From a virus: a stretch of 29,005 bases of DNA. Shown here piece after piece: positions 1 to 8,342 of the stretch. The position numbers and the translations under genes are program-made. The stretch is taken from IMG/VR virus record IMGVR_UViG_3300009126_000027, positions 1-29,005 of that record, one strand, 5' to 3'. A model generated the notes under the pieces. That model was given only the letters and a program-made list of their open reading frames with translations. It ran no database searches and was not told the origin of the DNA. Numbering within the stretch: the first letter of the stretch is position 1; every line of letters begins with the position of its first letter.

Positions 1-1
1 A

Positions 2-256
2 TTTGTCAACAAGACAATTGATGAGAGTTTGCTCGTTTGGATTAAAGAAGCACAGGACAATGTTTCGGCTATTCAGGTAACAGTTGGAAAGCTGGAGTCC
101 GATATTGAGAACATTGATATTCCCGATATTGAGCCTCTGCAAGAGAGTATATCAACAACAAACGCAAGTATTGCTGGGATTAAAGCCAGCGTTGATGCGA
201 TCTATGCAGATGTTCAATCCCTTAAAAATAAAAGTGATAACCCATTAGCACAGTGA
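2..256 (+). CDS. Partial coiled-coil phage protein (C-terminal end)
   Basis: The reading frame is open from the first bases of the window, so this is the C-terminal 84 residues of a gene that starts upstream. An internal TTG at 29 is unlikely to be the true start because the frame continues upstream of it. The visible part is acidic and hydrophilic, with regularly spaced hydrophobic residues (VGKLESDIENI, IAGIKASVDAIYADVQSL), which looks like a helical coiled coil. It lies 7 nt before a small membrane-protein gene and just before the spanin genes. It could be the tail of a fibre, a chaperone or a lysis-module protein. I do not recognise the family from this fragment. Confidence 0.7.
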   Translation, partial: FVNKTIDESLLVWIKEAQDNVSAIQVTVGKLESDIENIDIPDIEPLQESISTTNASIAGIKASVDAIYADVQSLKNKSDNPLAQ

Positions 257-263
257 GGCGATT

Positions 264-647
264 ATGAGCGATGAAAATTACCCAAGCGGAAGATTCGGTG
301 GCGACATGGACAGGAATGAAGTTGAGATTGATCTCAATAAATTCATGGCATTGTTGCAGGAAACAGCAGAACTTAAAGACAAGATCAGGGATTTGGAGGA
401 TGTAACCAAAGCCAACCCTTATCAAAAAATTATTTTTGTAGCCGAGGCAGTAGACAGTTGGCGGATATTCCCCAGAATTTTTCTGTGCGTTTATATCTTT
501 TTGCTTTATTACGCAACCATGTGGTTTATGAATTTACCAGACCCAACCTTTGAGCAGTCTGGATTAATCAGTATTATTGTTGGTAGTTTCGCAGCCTGTT
601 TCGGACTTTATGCAGGAAACTCCAATGCAGCTAAGAAGAATAAGTAA
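264..647 (+). CDS. Small membrane protein with two transmembrane segments, holin candidate
   Basis: A 127-residue protein. The N-terminal half is acidic and soluble (about residues 1-60, with a helical stretch around LNKFMALLQETAELKDKI). Two hydrophobic segments follow, at about residues 70-90 (FLCVYIFLLYYATMWFM) and 98-118 (GLISIIVGSFAACFGLYAG), and then a short Lys-rich tail. Two membrane segments, a charged tail and a position just upstream of the spanin pair fit a phage holin, which would permeabilise the inner membrane at lysis. No specific holin family motif is recognisable, so the role rests on topology and context. GAGGCG precedes the ATG at a normal distance. It could also be another small virion or membrane protein. 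Confidence 0.8.
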   Translation: MSDENYPSGRFGGDMDRNEVEIDLNKFMALLQETAELKDKIRDLEDVTKANPYQKIIFVAEAVDSWRIFPRIFLCVYIFLLYYATMWFMNLPDPTFEQSGLISIIVGSFAACFGLYAGNSNAAKKNK

Positions 648-661
648 TAAAGGAGGCTAGT

Positions 662-868
662 ATGGCTATAGGTTTAAGCAAATGGTTCAAGGCGACCTTT
701 CTTGGTCTTGAAGAAAAAAGAGTACGCACCAGAGATAAAGACGGCAAATATGTTGGTGACGATAAATCCACCCCTGATGTCAATGAGGCTTATACTACTA
801 TTAATGTCCGTAAAAGTAACATAAAGAAGGCACAGGAAAGAAGACTTAAAAGACGCAACATTAAATGA
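662..868 (+). CDS. Small basic hypothetical protein
   Basis: A 68-residue Lys/Arg-rich protein. An amphipathic N-terminus (IGLSKWFKATFLGL) is followed by a charged region and a basic tail (KKAQERRLKRRNIK). The start is well supported by one of the strongest ribosome binding sites in the window, AAAGGAGG at 649-656. The stop overlaps the start of the next gene by 4 nt (ATGA), which suggests translational coupling to the spanin gene. I do not recognise a family. The basic tail could bind nucleic acid or membrane phosphate, but nothing in the sequence decides this. Confidence 0.75.
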   Translation: MAIGLSKWFKATFLGLEEKRVRTRDKDGKYVGDDKSTPDVNEAYTTINVRKSNIKKAQERRLKRRNIK

Positions 869-1302
869 AGCTCGCTGTTTTCTTAGGGGTAATGCTGTTG
901 CTGACGATTTCTGCTTTTGTGGGTTATCGCATGATTGTGGTAGCCGAGATAGAAAAATTGGAACTAGCCTTGCAAACAGCACTCAACAATCAACAGGTGC
1001 TTGAGAATACAGTCAAGCAACAAAATGACCAGATTGTGCAAGCGTTGGAAAGTGCTAAGAAAACCCAGCAACAAATCCAGAGCTTGAATACACGCTATAG
1101 CGAATCACAGGCACAGGTAACAAATTTGAGAAATAAGTTTGCCAATCACAATCTTGAGGGCATGGCATTAGCCAAGCCTGCGTTATTGGAGGGCAAGATC
1201 AACAAAGCCTCTGCCAGAGTGTTGGAAAACTTAACTGTAATAACAAATCCAGAACAATTTAATGAAGAACTTGCTGATACTGCTACTGCTGCTGTCAATT
1301 AA
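865..1302 (+). CDS. Putative i-spanin (Rz-like inner-membrane lysis protein)
   Basis: A 145-residue protein with one N-terminal transmembrane segment (about residues 3-26, hydrophobic with little charge before it). A long predicted periplasmic coiled coil follows, rich in Gln, Leu, Glu and Asn (about residues 30-110). This is the architecture of Rz-type i-spanins such as lambda Rz (153 residues). Its 3' end overlaps the next gene by 41 nt in another frame, and that gene encodes a lipoprotein, the usual overlapping Rz/Rz1 arrangement. In the last lysis step, i-spanin and o-spanin bridge the periplasm and fuse the two membranes, so the host should be Gram-negative. The ATG overlaps the preceding stop (ATGA). 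The call rests on topology and gene arrangement; spanins diverge quickly in sequence. Confidence 0.8.
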   Translation: MKLAVFLGVMLLLTISAFVGYRMIVVAEIEKLELALQTALNNQQVLENTVKQQNDQIVQALESAKKTQQQIQSLNTRYSESQAQVTNLRNKFANHNLEGMALAKPALLEGKINKASARVLENLTVITNPEQFNEELADTATAAVN

Positions 1303-1660
1303 TGGTTGTACCTCTTTCTCTCTTTTTGGAGAAAGAAAAGCGAAAACTATGGCACCAGAGACAAAGCCTGTGGAAGTTGTCACTGTTACCAGAACTGCGC
1401 CCATTTACCATCCACCATTGCCAGAGCCGATTGAATCTTCGGGAATAGAATGGCGGATACTTTCTCCTGATATAATGCAACAATATCTTGAGAGTGTGGA
1501 AGCAGGAGAAGAACCAAGAGTAGCGTATTATGGGCTAACGAGCCAAGGTTATGAGAATTTAAGCATGACTATGGGGGAAGTTACCAGATATTTGGAACAG
1601 ATACTGCATATTGTAGGTTATTATCGGGAAATGGATGAAGAAGAAGAGGATACTAAATAA
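1262..1660 (+). CDS. Putative o-spanin lipoprotein (Rz1-like)
   Basis: A 132-residue protein that begins with a short signal sequence, Met-Lys followed by a Leu/Ile-rich core, ending in a lipobox-like SINGC with the lipidated Cys at residue 16. A Pro-rich stretch (IYHPPLPEPIE) near residues 48-58 recalls the Pro-rich body of Rz1 proteins. The C-terminal part is acidic and ends in a run of Glu and Asp. The start lies 41 nt inside the i-spanin gene in another frame, which is typical of overlapping spanin pairs. The expected location is the inner leaflet of the outer membrane, partnering the i-spanin through the periplasm. It is longer than lambda Rz1 (60 residues). The -2 lipobox residue is Asn, which is unusual but tolerated in some lipoproteins. 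Confidence 0.8.
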   Translation: MKNLLILLLLLSINGCTSFSLFGERKAKTMAPETKPVEVVTVTRTAPIYHPPLPEPIESSGIEWRILSPDIMQQYLESVEAGEEPRVAYYGLTSQGYENLSMTMGEVTRYLEQILHIVGYYREMDEEEEDTK

Positions 1661-3544
1661 ATGCCATTAGCAAAATACATTTTAAAACCAGGGATAAACC
1701 GAGAAGGAACTGATTATAGCAATGAAGGCGGTTGGTTTGATGCTAATTTAGTTAGATTCAGAAAAGGATTACCTGAAAAAATAGGTGGATGGGAAAAAAT
1801 TAGCACAAATACCTATCTTGGCACAGGCAGAGCTCTTCATGCTTGGGTTGACTTAGAAACCTCAAAATATCTTGGGGTGGGAACAACCTATAAATATTAC
1901 ATTATGTTTGGTAATGCATTTAATGATGTAACACCAATTCGAGCTACCACATCTGCTGGAGATGTTACGTTTTCCGCAACCAATGGAGATGCAACTCTTA
2001 CAGTTGCTGACACTGCACATGGTGCAGTTAAAAATGATTTTGTTACTTTTAGCGGTGCTGCTACTTTAGGTGGTTTAATTACAGCCAATGTATTAAATCA
2101 AGAATATCAGATAGCTACTATTGTTAATGCCAATAGCTATACAGTTGAAGCTAAAGATACAGATGGCGATACAGTGACTGCAAATAGTAGTGATAGTGGC
2201 AATGGCGGTTCCAGCGTAGTTGGAACATATCAGATCAATGTAGGTCTGGATGTTTATGTTGCATCATCTGGATGGGGAGCCAGCCCATGGAGTGATGGAA
2301 CTTGGGGATCTACAAGCTCAATAGCAGAAACTAACCAGCTAAGAATTTGGACACATGATAATTTTGGAGAAGACTTGGTTATTAACCCAAGGGCTGGCGG
2401 AATTTATTATTGGGATAAAACCAATGGCGTGACAACAAGAGCTGTAGCTTTTTCTAGCTTAACAGGCGCAAATTTAACCCCAACAAAATCGTTACAGATT
2501 TTAGTAAGCGATATTGATCGTCATATTATTTGTTTGGGAGCTGATCCTTTAAACGCAGGAGGAACTGCCAGAACAGGAAGTTTAGATCCGATGTTTGTTT
2601 GTTGGTGTGACCAAGAAAATGCTGCGGAATGGGAGCCAAAAACAAATAATACAGCAGGTTCTTTAAGGCTTTCGGCAGGATCTTTGATTATTGGTGGCAT
2701 TAGGGCTCGACAAGAAACACTGATTTGGACAGATACATCTCTTTATTCGATGACTTTTGTTGGATCCCCTTATGTATTCAGCATCAATTTAATCAACGAA
2801 GGCATTGGTCTTATAGGACCGAAAGCAGCAATAAACGCTCCAAGTGGTGTTTTCTGGATGGATTTGAAAGGATTTTATTTTTACAACGGATCCATTTCCC
2901 CGCTTGCATCTTTAGTGCATGATTATGTGTTTAGTGATTTGAATATTTCCCAAGCCTACAAAGTATTTGGGTTTTTGAACAAGGCTTTTGATGAAGTTGG
3001 CTGGTTTTATCCATCAAGTAGCTCAACTGAAATAGATCGATACGTTGTATATAATTATGTTGAACAAACTTGGGTAATTGGACAATTGGTTAGACATGGA
3101 TGGCTTGATGAAGGCATAGAAGACTTCCCTAGAGCTACTGGCACAGACACCAGCAACTATGTTTATAAACATGAAACTGGCAACGATGCTGATGGATCTC
3201 CAATGGATAATGTATATATCGAATCCAGCACCATGGATATAGGAGAAGGAGACTATTTCAGCTTTATTAGGCGCATTATTCCAGACATTAGGTTTACAGG
3301 ATCAAACTCAGGCGCGGTTATGAACATTGTTTTAAAGAAAAAAGACTGGAATGCGGAAAGTTTGACTACTTCTTCAACCACATCAGTGACATCTTCGACC
3401 AACAAAATAAATACCAGGGCGAGAGGAAGGCAAATGGTTATAAGGTTTGAATCAGATGATGATAATACAGCAGGTTTGCGCGAAGGTTTGGGATTTCGTG
3501 TGGGAGCTACAAGGATGGAAATCAGACCTGATGGCAAAAGATAA
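1661..3544 (+). CDS. Virion protein, tail hub / DNA-stabilisation type
   Basis: A 627-residue protein starting directly after the o-spanin stop. Its N-terminus (KPGINREGTDYSNEGGWFD, then VRFRKGLPEKIGGWEK) is a pattern I know from large structural proteins of marine podovirus-like phages, annotated as packaged-DNA stabilisation or tail-nozzle proteins of the P22 gp10 sort. The body is rich in beta-prone repeats, Trp, Tyr and Gly. A 60-residue Ser/Thr/Asp-rich region (about 95-190) looks like an inserted beta domain. The C-terminus (MEIRPDGKR) is typical of the same group. It is probably part of the tail hub or nozzle that closes the portal. The exact family is uncertain because no catalytic or binding motif is present. 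The next gene overlaps its stop by 1 nt. Confidence 0.75.
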   Translation: MPLAKYILKPGINREGTDYSNEGGWFDANLVRFRKGLPEKIGGWEKISTNTYLGTGRALHAWVDLETSKYLGVGTTYKYYIMFGNAFNDVTPIRATTSAGDVTFSATNGDATLTVADTAHGAVKNDFVTFSGAATLGGLITANVLNQEYQIATIVNANSYTVEAKDTDGDTVTANSSDSGNGGSSVVGTYQINVGLDVYVASSGWGASPWSDGTWGSTSSIAETNQLRIWTHDNFGEDLVINPRAGGIYYWDKTNGVTTRAVAFSSLTGANLTPTKSLQILVSDIDRHIICLGADPLNAGGTARTGSLDPMFVCWCDQENAAEWEPKTNNTAGSLRLSAGSLIIGGIRARQETLIWTDTSLYSMTFVGSPYVFSINLINEGIGLIGPKAAINAPSGVFWMDLKGFYFYNGSISPLASLVHDYVFSDLNISQAYKVFGFLNKAFDEVGWFYPSSSSTEIDRYVVYNYVEQTWVIGQLVRHGWLDEGIEDFPRATGTDTSNYVYKHETGNDADGSPMDNVYIESSTMDIGEGDYFSFIRRIIPDIRFTGSNSGAVMNIVLKKKDWNAESLTTSSTTSVTSSTNKINTRARGRQMVIRFESDDDNTAGLREGLGFRVGATRMEIRPDGKR

Positions 3545-3867
3545 TGGCAAAATTGCTGGAAACGAGGTTGCCGACAGCAGTTGATGAAGTTGATCCACAG
3601 ACTTTTAACAGGATGGGACGCATTTTAGAGCTTAATTTAGGCACTTTTGACCCCACTTCCACTCCACAATACACAGATACAGAGCAAAATCAGAACCAAT
3701 TTAACGCTGGAGATGTTGTCTGGAACACAAGCTCTGGCAGTTTGGAGCTCTATGATGGTAACAAATGGCATGAAATATATGCGCCATCCCGCAACGGAGT
3801 GGGCGCAACTGGCTCTATTGGAACAGTAACAATAGTAACGAATGGAGCAACAGCGATAGAGATTTAA
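3544..3867 (+). CDS. Small conserved virion-associated protein
   Basis: A 107-residue protein whose ATG shares one base with the stop of the hub-like gene, so the two are almost certainly co-translated. The N-terminal region (VDPQTFNRMGRILELNLG) is predicted helical. The middle reads FNAGDVVWNTSSGSLELYDGNKW, a short beta-type module similar to tail-associated or fibre-binding segments in which a displayed text/label is formatted as a virion decoration. A Gly/Thr/Val C-terminus follows. I do not recognise a named family. The position between the hub-like gene and the ejection-type genes suggests a minor structural or assembly protein. Confidence 0.7.
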   Translation: MAKLLETRLPTAVDEVDPQTFNRMGRILELNLGTFDPTSTPQYTDTEQNQNQFNAGDVVWNTSSGSLELYDGNKWHEIYAPSRNGVGATGSIGTVTIVTNGATAIEI

Positions 3868-3896
3868 GACAATTTTATGATAATATCTATAATAAG

Positions 3897-5234
3897 ATGG
3901 CAGAGACAACACTAACCCTTCCAAGTTCGTTGGACAGTGGAATCATGGGGTCAATCCCCATTGATTCTGGTTCTGGCATCTTAAACCTGCCAGAAGCAAC
4001 CGATAAATTGGCTAAAATGGGCAGAAAAGGCGATGTTTACATTGCCCATCTGTCAGAAGGTGAAACTATTGTTCCCTTGGGAGTGTTTGACAAAAACCCA
4101 GAAGCCAAGGAATTATTGTTTAAATCCATAAGGGAACTTGGTTTCGAGCCAGAACAATTTATTGTTGGCAACAAGCTCAACTCCATCAATCCCGAAACTG
4201 GCTTGCCTGAATTTGGCATTGGCAGTTTTATTAAGCGTCTGGTTAAAAAAGTAGCACCGATTGTCGGTACAGTTGTCGGTTATATGTATGGCGGTCCTAT
4301 GGGCGCAACCATAGGAAGAACTCTCGGTGGCAAGGTTAAAGGAGAATCTTGGGGAGATGCTTTGCGAAGAGGCATTACCACAGGTGGCATGATTTATGGC
4401 TCCAATGCTCTCTTTGGATCAAATCCAATTCAGTGGGGAGCAGAAAAATGGGGCGCATCCACATTGCCTGGGTCTCAATGGGCTTCTTCAACTTTAGCAA
4501 ACACAGCAGCCAGACAAGGAATGTTTGGCTTGGGTCTGCCAGCAGCACAAACATTGCCAGGCGCAGGTGGCACACCACAGGCTGCCCCGAAAGAAGGACT
4601 AGGCATGGGAGGTAGCTATTCACAGGGCGTAGCAGACGCTTTGGGCACAGGAACACAAGTAGCAGGAACAGGAGCAGGAACAGAAACACCATGGTGGAAA
4701 AGCCTGTTTATGGAAGAAGGGAAGTTTTCACCAAGCAGAACGCTTGGAACTGTAGGTATTGGCGGAGCTCTTTTGGGCGGTATGGCTCAAGAAGAAGACA
4801 CAGGACAAGGAGAAATGGAGCCTACAAAATACCAAAATTACTTAGAAGCTGTTGCTAACGCAGAAGCCAGAGGCTTGCAATATGGAGACTTGGGCTATCC
4901 GACACCAGAACAGTTTGGCGTTTACAAGCCACCAGCACATGAGCTGATGGGTGGATTGTTTGGTCCAAGTGTAGCTAATAAAGATTACTATGATTATGTT
5001 GATTACTGGAAGAATGCGCCATCTGCCAACTTATTTTCTGATCTCAAAGGAACCAATGAAGGTGGCTATATTGAAGGACCAGGAACCGAGAAAAGCGACA
5101 GTATTCCAGCGCTTTTGAGCGATGGAGAGTTTGTTTTTACCGCAGATGCGGTAAGAGGTGCTGGAAATGGAGATAGAAGACAGGGAGCACGAAAGATGTA
5201 TAATATGATGAGACAATTTGAACAGGTAGCTTGA
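3897..5234 (+). CDS. Gly-rich internal/ejection-type virion protein
   Basis: A 445-residue protein. Residues about 15-100 form a compact domain (GDVYIAHLSEGETIVPLGVF, then FIVGNKLNSINPETGLPEFG) that I know from marine phage virion proteins. A glycine-zipper-like amphipathic stretch follows (APIVGTVVGYMYGGPMGATI), of a type that can insert into membranes. The middle is low-complexity Gly/Ala/Thr. The C-terminus repeats the style of the first domain, with GPGTEKSDSIPALLSDGEFV and then a charged helix. It is likely carried in the capsid and ejected with DNA, or helps form the DNA-delivery channel. This role is inferred from composition and from a position among similar large genes. The ATG has no clear Shine-Dalgarno sequence. 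Confidence 0.7.
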   Translation: MAETTLTLPSSLDSGIMGSIPIDSGSGILNLPEATDKLAKMGRKGDVYIAHLSEGETIVPLGVFDKNPEAKELLFKSIRELGFEPEQFIVGNKLNSINPETGLPEFGIGSFIKRLVKKVAPIVGTVVGYMYGGPMGATIGRTLGGKVKGESWGDALRRGITTGGMIYGSNALFGSNPIQWGAEKWGASTLPGSQWASSTLANTAARQGMFGLGLPAAQTLPGAGGTPQAAPKEGLGMGGSYSQGVADALGTGTQVAGTGAGTETPWWKSLFMEEGKFSPSRTLGTVGIGGALLGGMAQEEDTGQGEMEPTKYQNYLEAVANAEARGLQYGDLGYPTPEQFGVYKPPAHELMGGLFGPSVANKDYYDYVDYWKNAPSANLFSDLKGTNEGGYIEGPGTEKSDSIPALLSDGEFVFTADAVRGAGNGDRRQGARKMYNMMRQFEQVA

Positions 5235-5235
5235 C

Positions 5236-6483
5236 ATGGCAGAAACCACCACCCAGATAGTAAAACAAGGCGTTTCCGAAGCCATTGAGCCATATCAAAG
5301 GCGACTTTTAGAAAGCGCTTGGCTTAGAGCTGGAGTTCCACTCTATGCTGGAATTACCCCAACTGGACTTCCACCACAAATACAAATAGCTGGCTTGAGC
5401 CCGATGCAACAGGAAATGCTTGCTTATGGCAGGTCTGGCATCGGTGGTTGGCGACCTTATATACAAGGGGCTGGAAGAGGATTATCTCAAGCACAAAGGA
5501 TGACTCAACCACAATTGGATATGATACAAGCTGGCAGAGGATTTTTAGGGCGTGGTGGCAGGCAATTTGGTAGAGCTGGTCAATATGTTGGACAAATGGG
5601 AGGCGCTTTAGGGCGATCCTTCGGAATGCCTGGGCGAACAGCAAGAAGTTATCTGGCTGAATCCACAGGTCGATTTGATCCAAGATCAGCACAAAGATAC
5701 ATGAATCCCTATACACAAAATGTTGTCAATCAAACTTTGGGAATGATGGAAGAACAAGGAGATGTGCAACGTAGAAGACTTAGGGATGAAGCGTTAAGGT
5801 CTGGTGCTTTTGGTGGCTCCAGAGCTGGTCTTGCCAGAGCAAAACTGGAAGGCGAGCTACAGGAAGCAAAAGCCAGAGCAATTGCACCGATGTACCAACA
5901 AGGCTACTCACAATCATTACAGGCTGCGATGCAAGAACAAGCCAGAAGAATGGGCGCTCTTTCAGGCGCAGCAGGACAGGAAGCACAGCTCGGAACCGCA
6001 GCGACTGGCACTTTGGGACAACAAGCCCAATTAATGGCTGGATTGGGCGGTGCTTACGGAGATTTAGCAACAAGATATGGCGGTTTGGCACAACAACAAA
6101 GAGGCGCTCAAGCTGGAACTGCATCTTTGGCACAACAATTGGCACAGCTCGGACAGTCCAGACAAGGCATGTTTGGTCAGGATATTGGTCTTATGAGCCA
6201 AATGGGAGGTCTTGAGCAACGACAAATGCAAGCTATATTGGATGCCCAGAGAGCCATGGCACAGGAAGCAGCAGGCGAGCCCTTTAAAAGACCACAATAT
6301 TTTGGTGATATTTTGGCGGGTGTCCCAAGCGGTCAAACCAGCATGGCAACAATGACCCAGCCGAGTGCAAATCCATTTGCCCAAGGATTGGGAGCAATCA
6401 TCAGTGCTGGTGCGGTTATGAACCCATGGGCACAAAACAAACAGAATCCTCTTGGCTTTGGCAGTGGCTACGCTTTTTCATAA
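5236..6483 (+). CDS. Gln/Gly/Ala-rich virion protein, ejection-type
   Basis: A 415-residue protein starting 1 nt after the preceding stop. Its most characteristic part is near residues 155-205: MNPYTQNVVNQTLGMMEEQ, followed by a helix and GAFGGSRAGLARA. I have seen this combination in structural proteins of many environmental phages. The rest is strongly enriched in Gln, Gly, Ala and Met and is predicted to be long helices. The N-terminus (about residues 1-75) has a short hydrophobic patch. No enzyme motif is visible. The context suggests an internal or injected virion protein working with its large neighbours. The composition also makes its antisense frames unusually open, and these were not called. 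Confidence 0.7.
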   Translation: MAETTTQIVKQGVSEAIEPYQRRLLESAWLRAGVPLYAGITPTGLPPQIQIAGLSPMQQEMLAYGRSGIGGWRPYIQGAGRGLSQAQRMTQPQLDMIQAGRGFLGRGGRQFGRAGQYVGQMGGALGRSFGMPGRTARSYLAESTGRFDPRSAQRYMNPYTQNVVNQTLGMMEEQGDVQRRRLRDEALRSGAFGGSRAGLARAKLEGELQEAKARAIAPMYQQGYSQSLQAAMQEQARRMGALSGAAGQEAQLGTAATGTLGQQAQLMAGLGGAYGDLATRYGGLAQQQRGAQAGTASLAQQLAQLGQSRQGMFGQDIGLMSQMGGLEQRQMQAILDAQRAMAQEAAGEPFKRPQYFGDILAGVPSGQTSMATMTQPSANPFAQGLGAIISAGAVMNPWAQNKQNPLGFGSGYAFS

Positions 6484-6486
6484 ACC

Positions 6487-8340
6487 ATGGCGATCAATAG
6501 ATCCATATTAAACCGACCCATGATGCGAGCACCGCGCAGGAATGCTAGTGGTGTAGGCATTACCAGTGGGTTACTCCCTGTCAGGAGACAGTTTGGCTCT
6601 CCTCCTATGGGTGAAATTGACATGGGCATCCACAATATGCAACCACAAGGACCGATGAACATGGGCGCACCAAGCGGTCTTAATGCCAGCTTTACATCAA
6701 TGATGGATCCAAGTGGTGGTGGCGTTCCAAACATGGGTGGTACATCAATAATTCCTCAAGGAACAGATATTGGTCAAATGGGACTTGATGTTGGTGGACA
6801 ACAGCAAGCGCAAGAGCAAGTAGAACAGGATGAAATGGCTAAGAATATTAGTAATAAATCTGAGGAAATGAATAAAGCTATAGAAACAGGGGATTTTAGA
6901 GCTATGTTGAGCGCATTAGGGTTTAATTTTGATCTTTCTTTTGCGAAAGAAGTGGAACAAGAAAAGGATGTTTTAGCACAGGTGTTGGGCATTGATGACG
7001 ATGAAGGCAAAATGCGACCCGAAATGGCTGACTTCCTGATGGCTCTTGGAGCCAGTTTGATGTCTAACAAGTCTGGTTCTGGCATGTCTGGAGCGTTTTC
7101 TGCGCTTGGTGAAGCTGGAATGAAAGCATTACCAACACTCACTGCTGGCAGGAAAGAGAAAGAAGCCCTTGAAAAACAAATTGCGTTATCTGCCTATAGC
7201 ACTGTATCAGCCAGAAGAGCAGCAGAAGCACAACATACTAGAGATCTTGAATTAAAAGGTCTTGATGTGGACATGAAACCTTGGACTGATAATGAAGGAA
7301 ATATTGTAACTGTAAATGAAAAAATGCCTGTAATGGGTGAGGGTAGCTCAATACTTGGATACGAACAAGCAGCCAAAGGTGGTTTTAAACCACAGAAAGG
7401 TGGCACTAACTTTAATGTAAATATGGGAGAAGGCTCAGAAGGTGGCATAAAAAGACTTGCCAATAATGTTTGGGATGGAGCAATAATAGAATCAGACAGC
7501 TCCATAGCTGAAGGAAACCTACAACTTATCGATCAATTTTCATCCTTGCTCACCGACATTCCAGAAGCTGGATTGGGACCAGCTTCTAGGTTCTTAACCA
7601 GTGTGCAAGCTCTTGGTAAACAAATGGGCGCTGATAGCCTTGTCAGACAAATGAATGAAAACTATGGTGAGCTTGGTCCAAAACAAGCCATAGAATCACT
7701 CACCATGGCGTTTGTGTTACAAAAAATTCAACAAACAAAAGGTGCTATTTCCGAAAGAGAAATGGCTGCTTTTGAAAGAGCTTCACCAACTCTTCTTGCA
7801 AGCAAGCAGGGCAACCAAATCCTGTTGGCTTTGATGAGAAGAAAGGAAAACTTGGAAATAGCTTATGCTGATTCGGTTACTAATTTAATGACGGATGTTA
7901 TCGATAAATTGTCCAATCCAAATCTACCGAGAGCAGAAAAAGCACAACTCAATAATCCAGCCTATCTCAAAAAGCTCCTGAGAGAAAACAAAATGAATTT
8001 TCAAAATGAGCAAGAAGAAGATGGAAACTTTAAGAACAGATTATGGAACCAAGAGTGGGAAACCCAGCTTGAAGCAATAAAACAAGGTCTTGGTGGTGTT
8101 GATTTAGAAACATACAATCGATTGAGTGCGGAACAAACAAGAGGAAGACAAGAATTGCTTAATAGAGAAAACGCCCTCTTGTCCACTTCTTCAAAAAGCA
8201 CAGGAAATATAACAATGAGCAATATGCCTGACCTTGCAACCATAACCGACGAAGATGAGCTTTTTGATCTAGCAGACAGAACAAATGACAGAGAAGCTAT
8301 AGAAGCAATCGTAGCTCGTATAACTGAGCTGAGACAATAA
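6487..8340 (+). CDS. Large virion protein, internal-core/ejection-type
   Basis: A 617-residue protein 3 nt after the previous stop. The N-terminal 100 residues are Pro/Gly/Met-rich and disordered-looking. A Gln/Glu-rich linker follows, and residues from about 115 on are mostly charged helices. A segment near 180-215 (ADFLMALGASLMSNKSGSG) recurs, in my experience, in internal proteins of environmental podovirus-like phages. No peptidoglycan hydrolase signature could be recognised. It lies in a run of four large, similarly biased genes, so a role in the internal core or DNA-delivery apparatus is the most likely one. Function is not certain from sequence alone. Confidence 0.7.
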   Translation: MAINRSILNRPMMRAPRRNASGVGITSGLLPVRRQFGSPPMGEIDMGIHNMQPQGPMNMGAPSGLNASFTSMMDPSGGGVPNMGGTSIIPQGTDIGQMGLDVGGQQQAQEQVEQDEMAKNISNKSEEMNKAIETGDFRAMLSALGFNFDLSFAKEVEQEKDVLAQVLGIDDDEGKMRPEMADFLMALGASLMSNKSGSGMSGAFSALGEAGMKALPTLTAGRKEKEALEKQIALSAYSTVSARRAAEAQHTRDLELKGLDVDMKPWTDNEGNIVTVNEKMPVMGEGSSILGYEQAAKGGFKPQKGGTNFNVNMGEGSEGGIKRLANNVWDGAIIESDSSIAEGNLQLIDQFSSLLTDIPEAGLGPASRFLTSVQALGKQMGADSLVRQMNENYGELGPKQAIESLTMAFVLQKIQQTKGAISEREMAAFERASPTLLASKQGNQILLALMRRKENLEIAYADSVTNLMTDVIDKLSNPNLPRAEKAQLNNPAYLKKLLRENKMNFQNEQEEDGNFKNRLWNQEWETQLEAIKQGLGGVDLETYNRLSAEQTRGRQELLNRENALLSTSSKSTGNITMSNMPDLATITDEDELFDLADRTNDREAIEAIVARITELRQ

Positions 8341-8342
8341 CA

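Noticed and set aside
5354-7505. Several long minus-strand frames in the virion block
   Set aside because: They are antisense to strongly biased Gly/Gln/Ala genes; composition alone leaves few stops, and no domain or start signal is seen.
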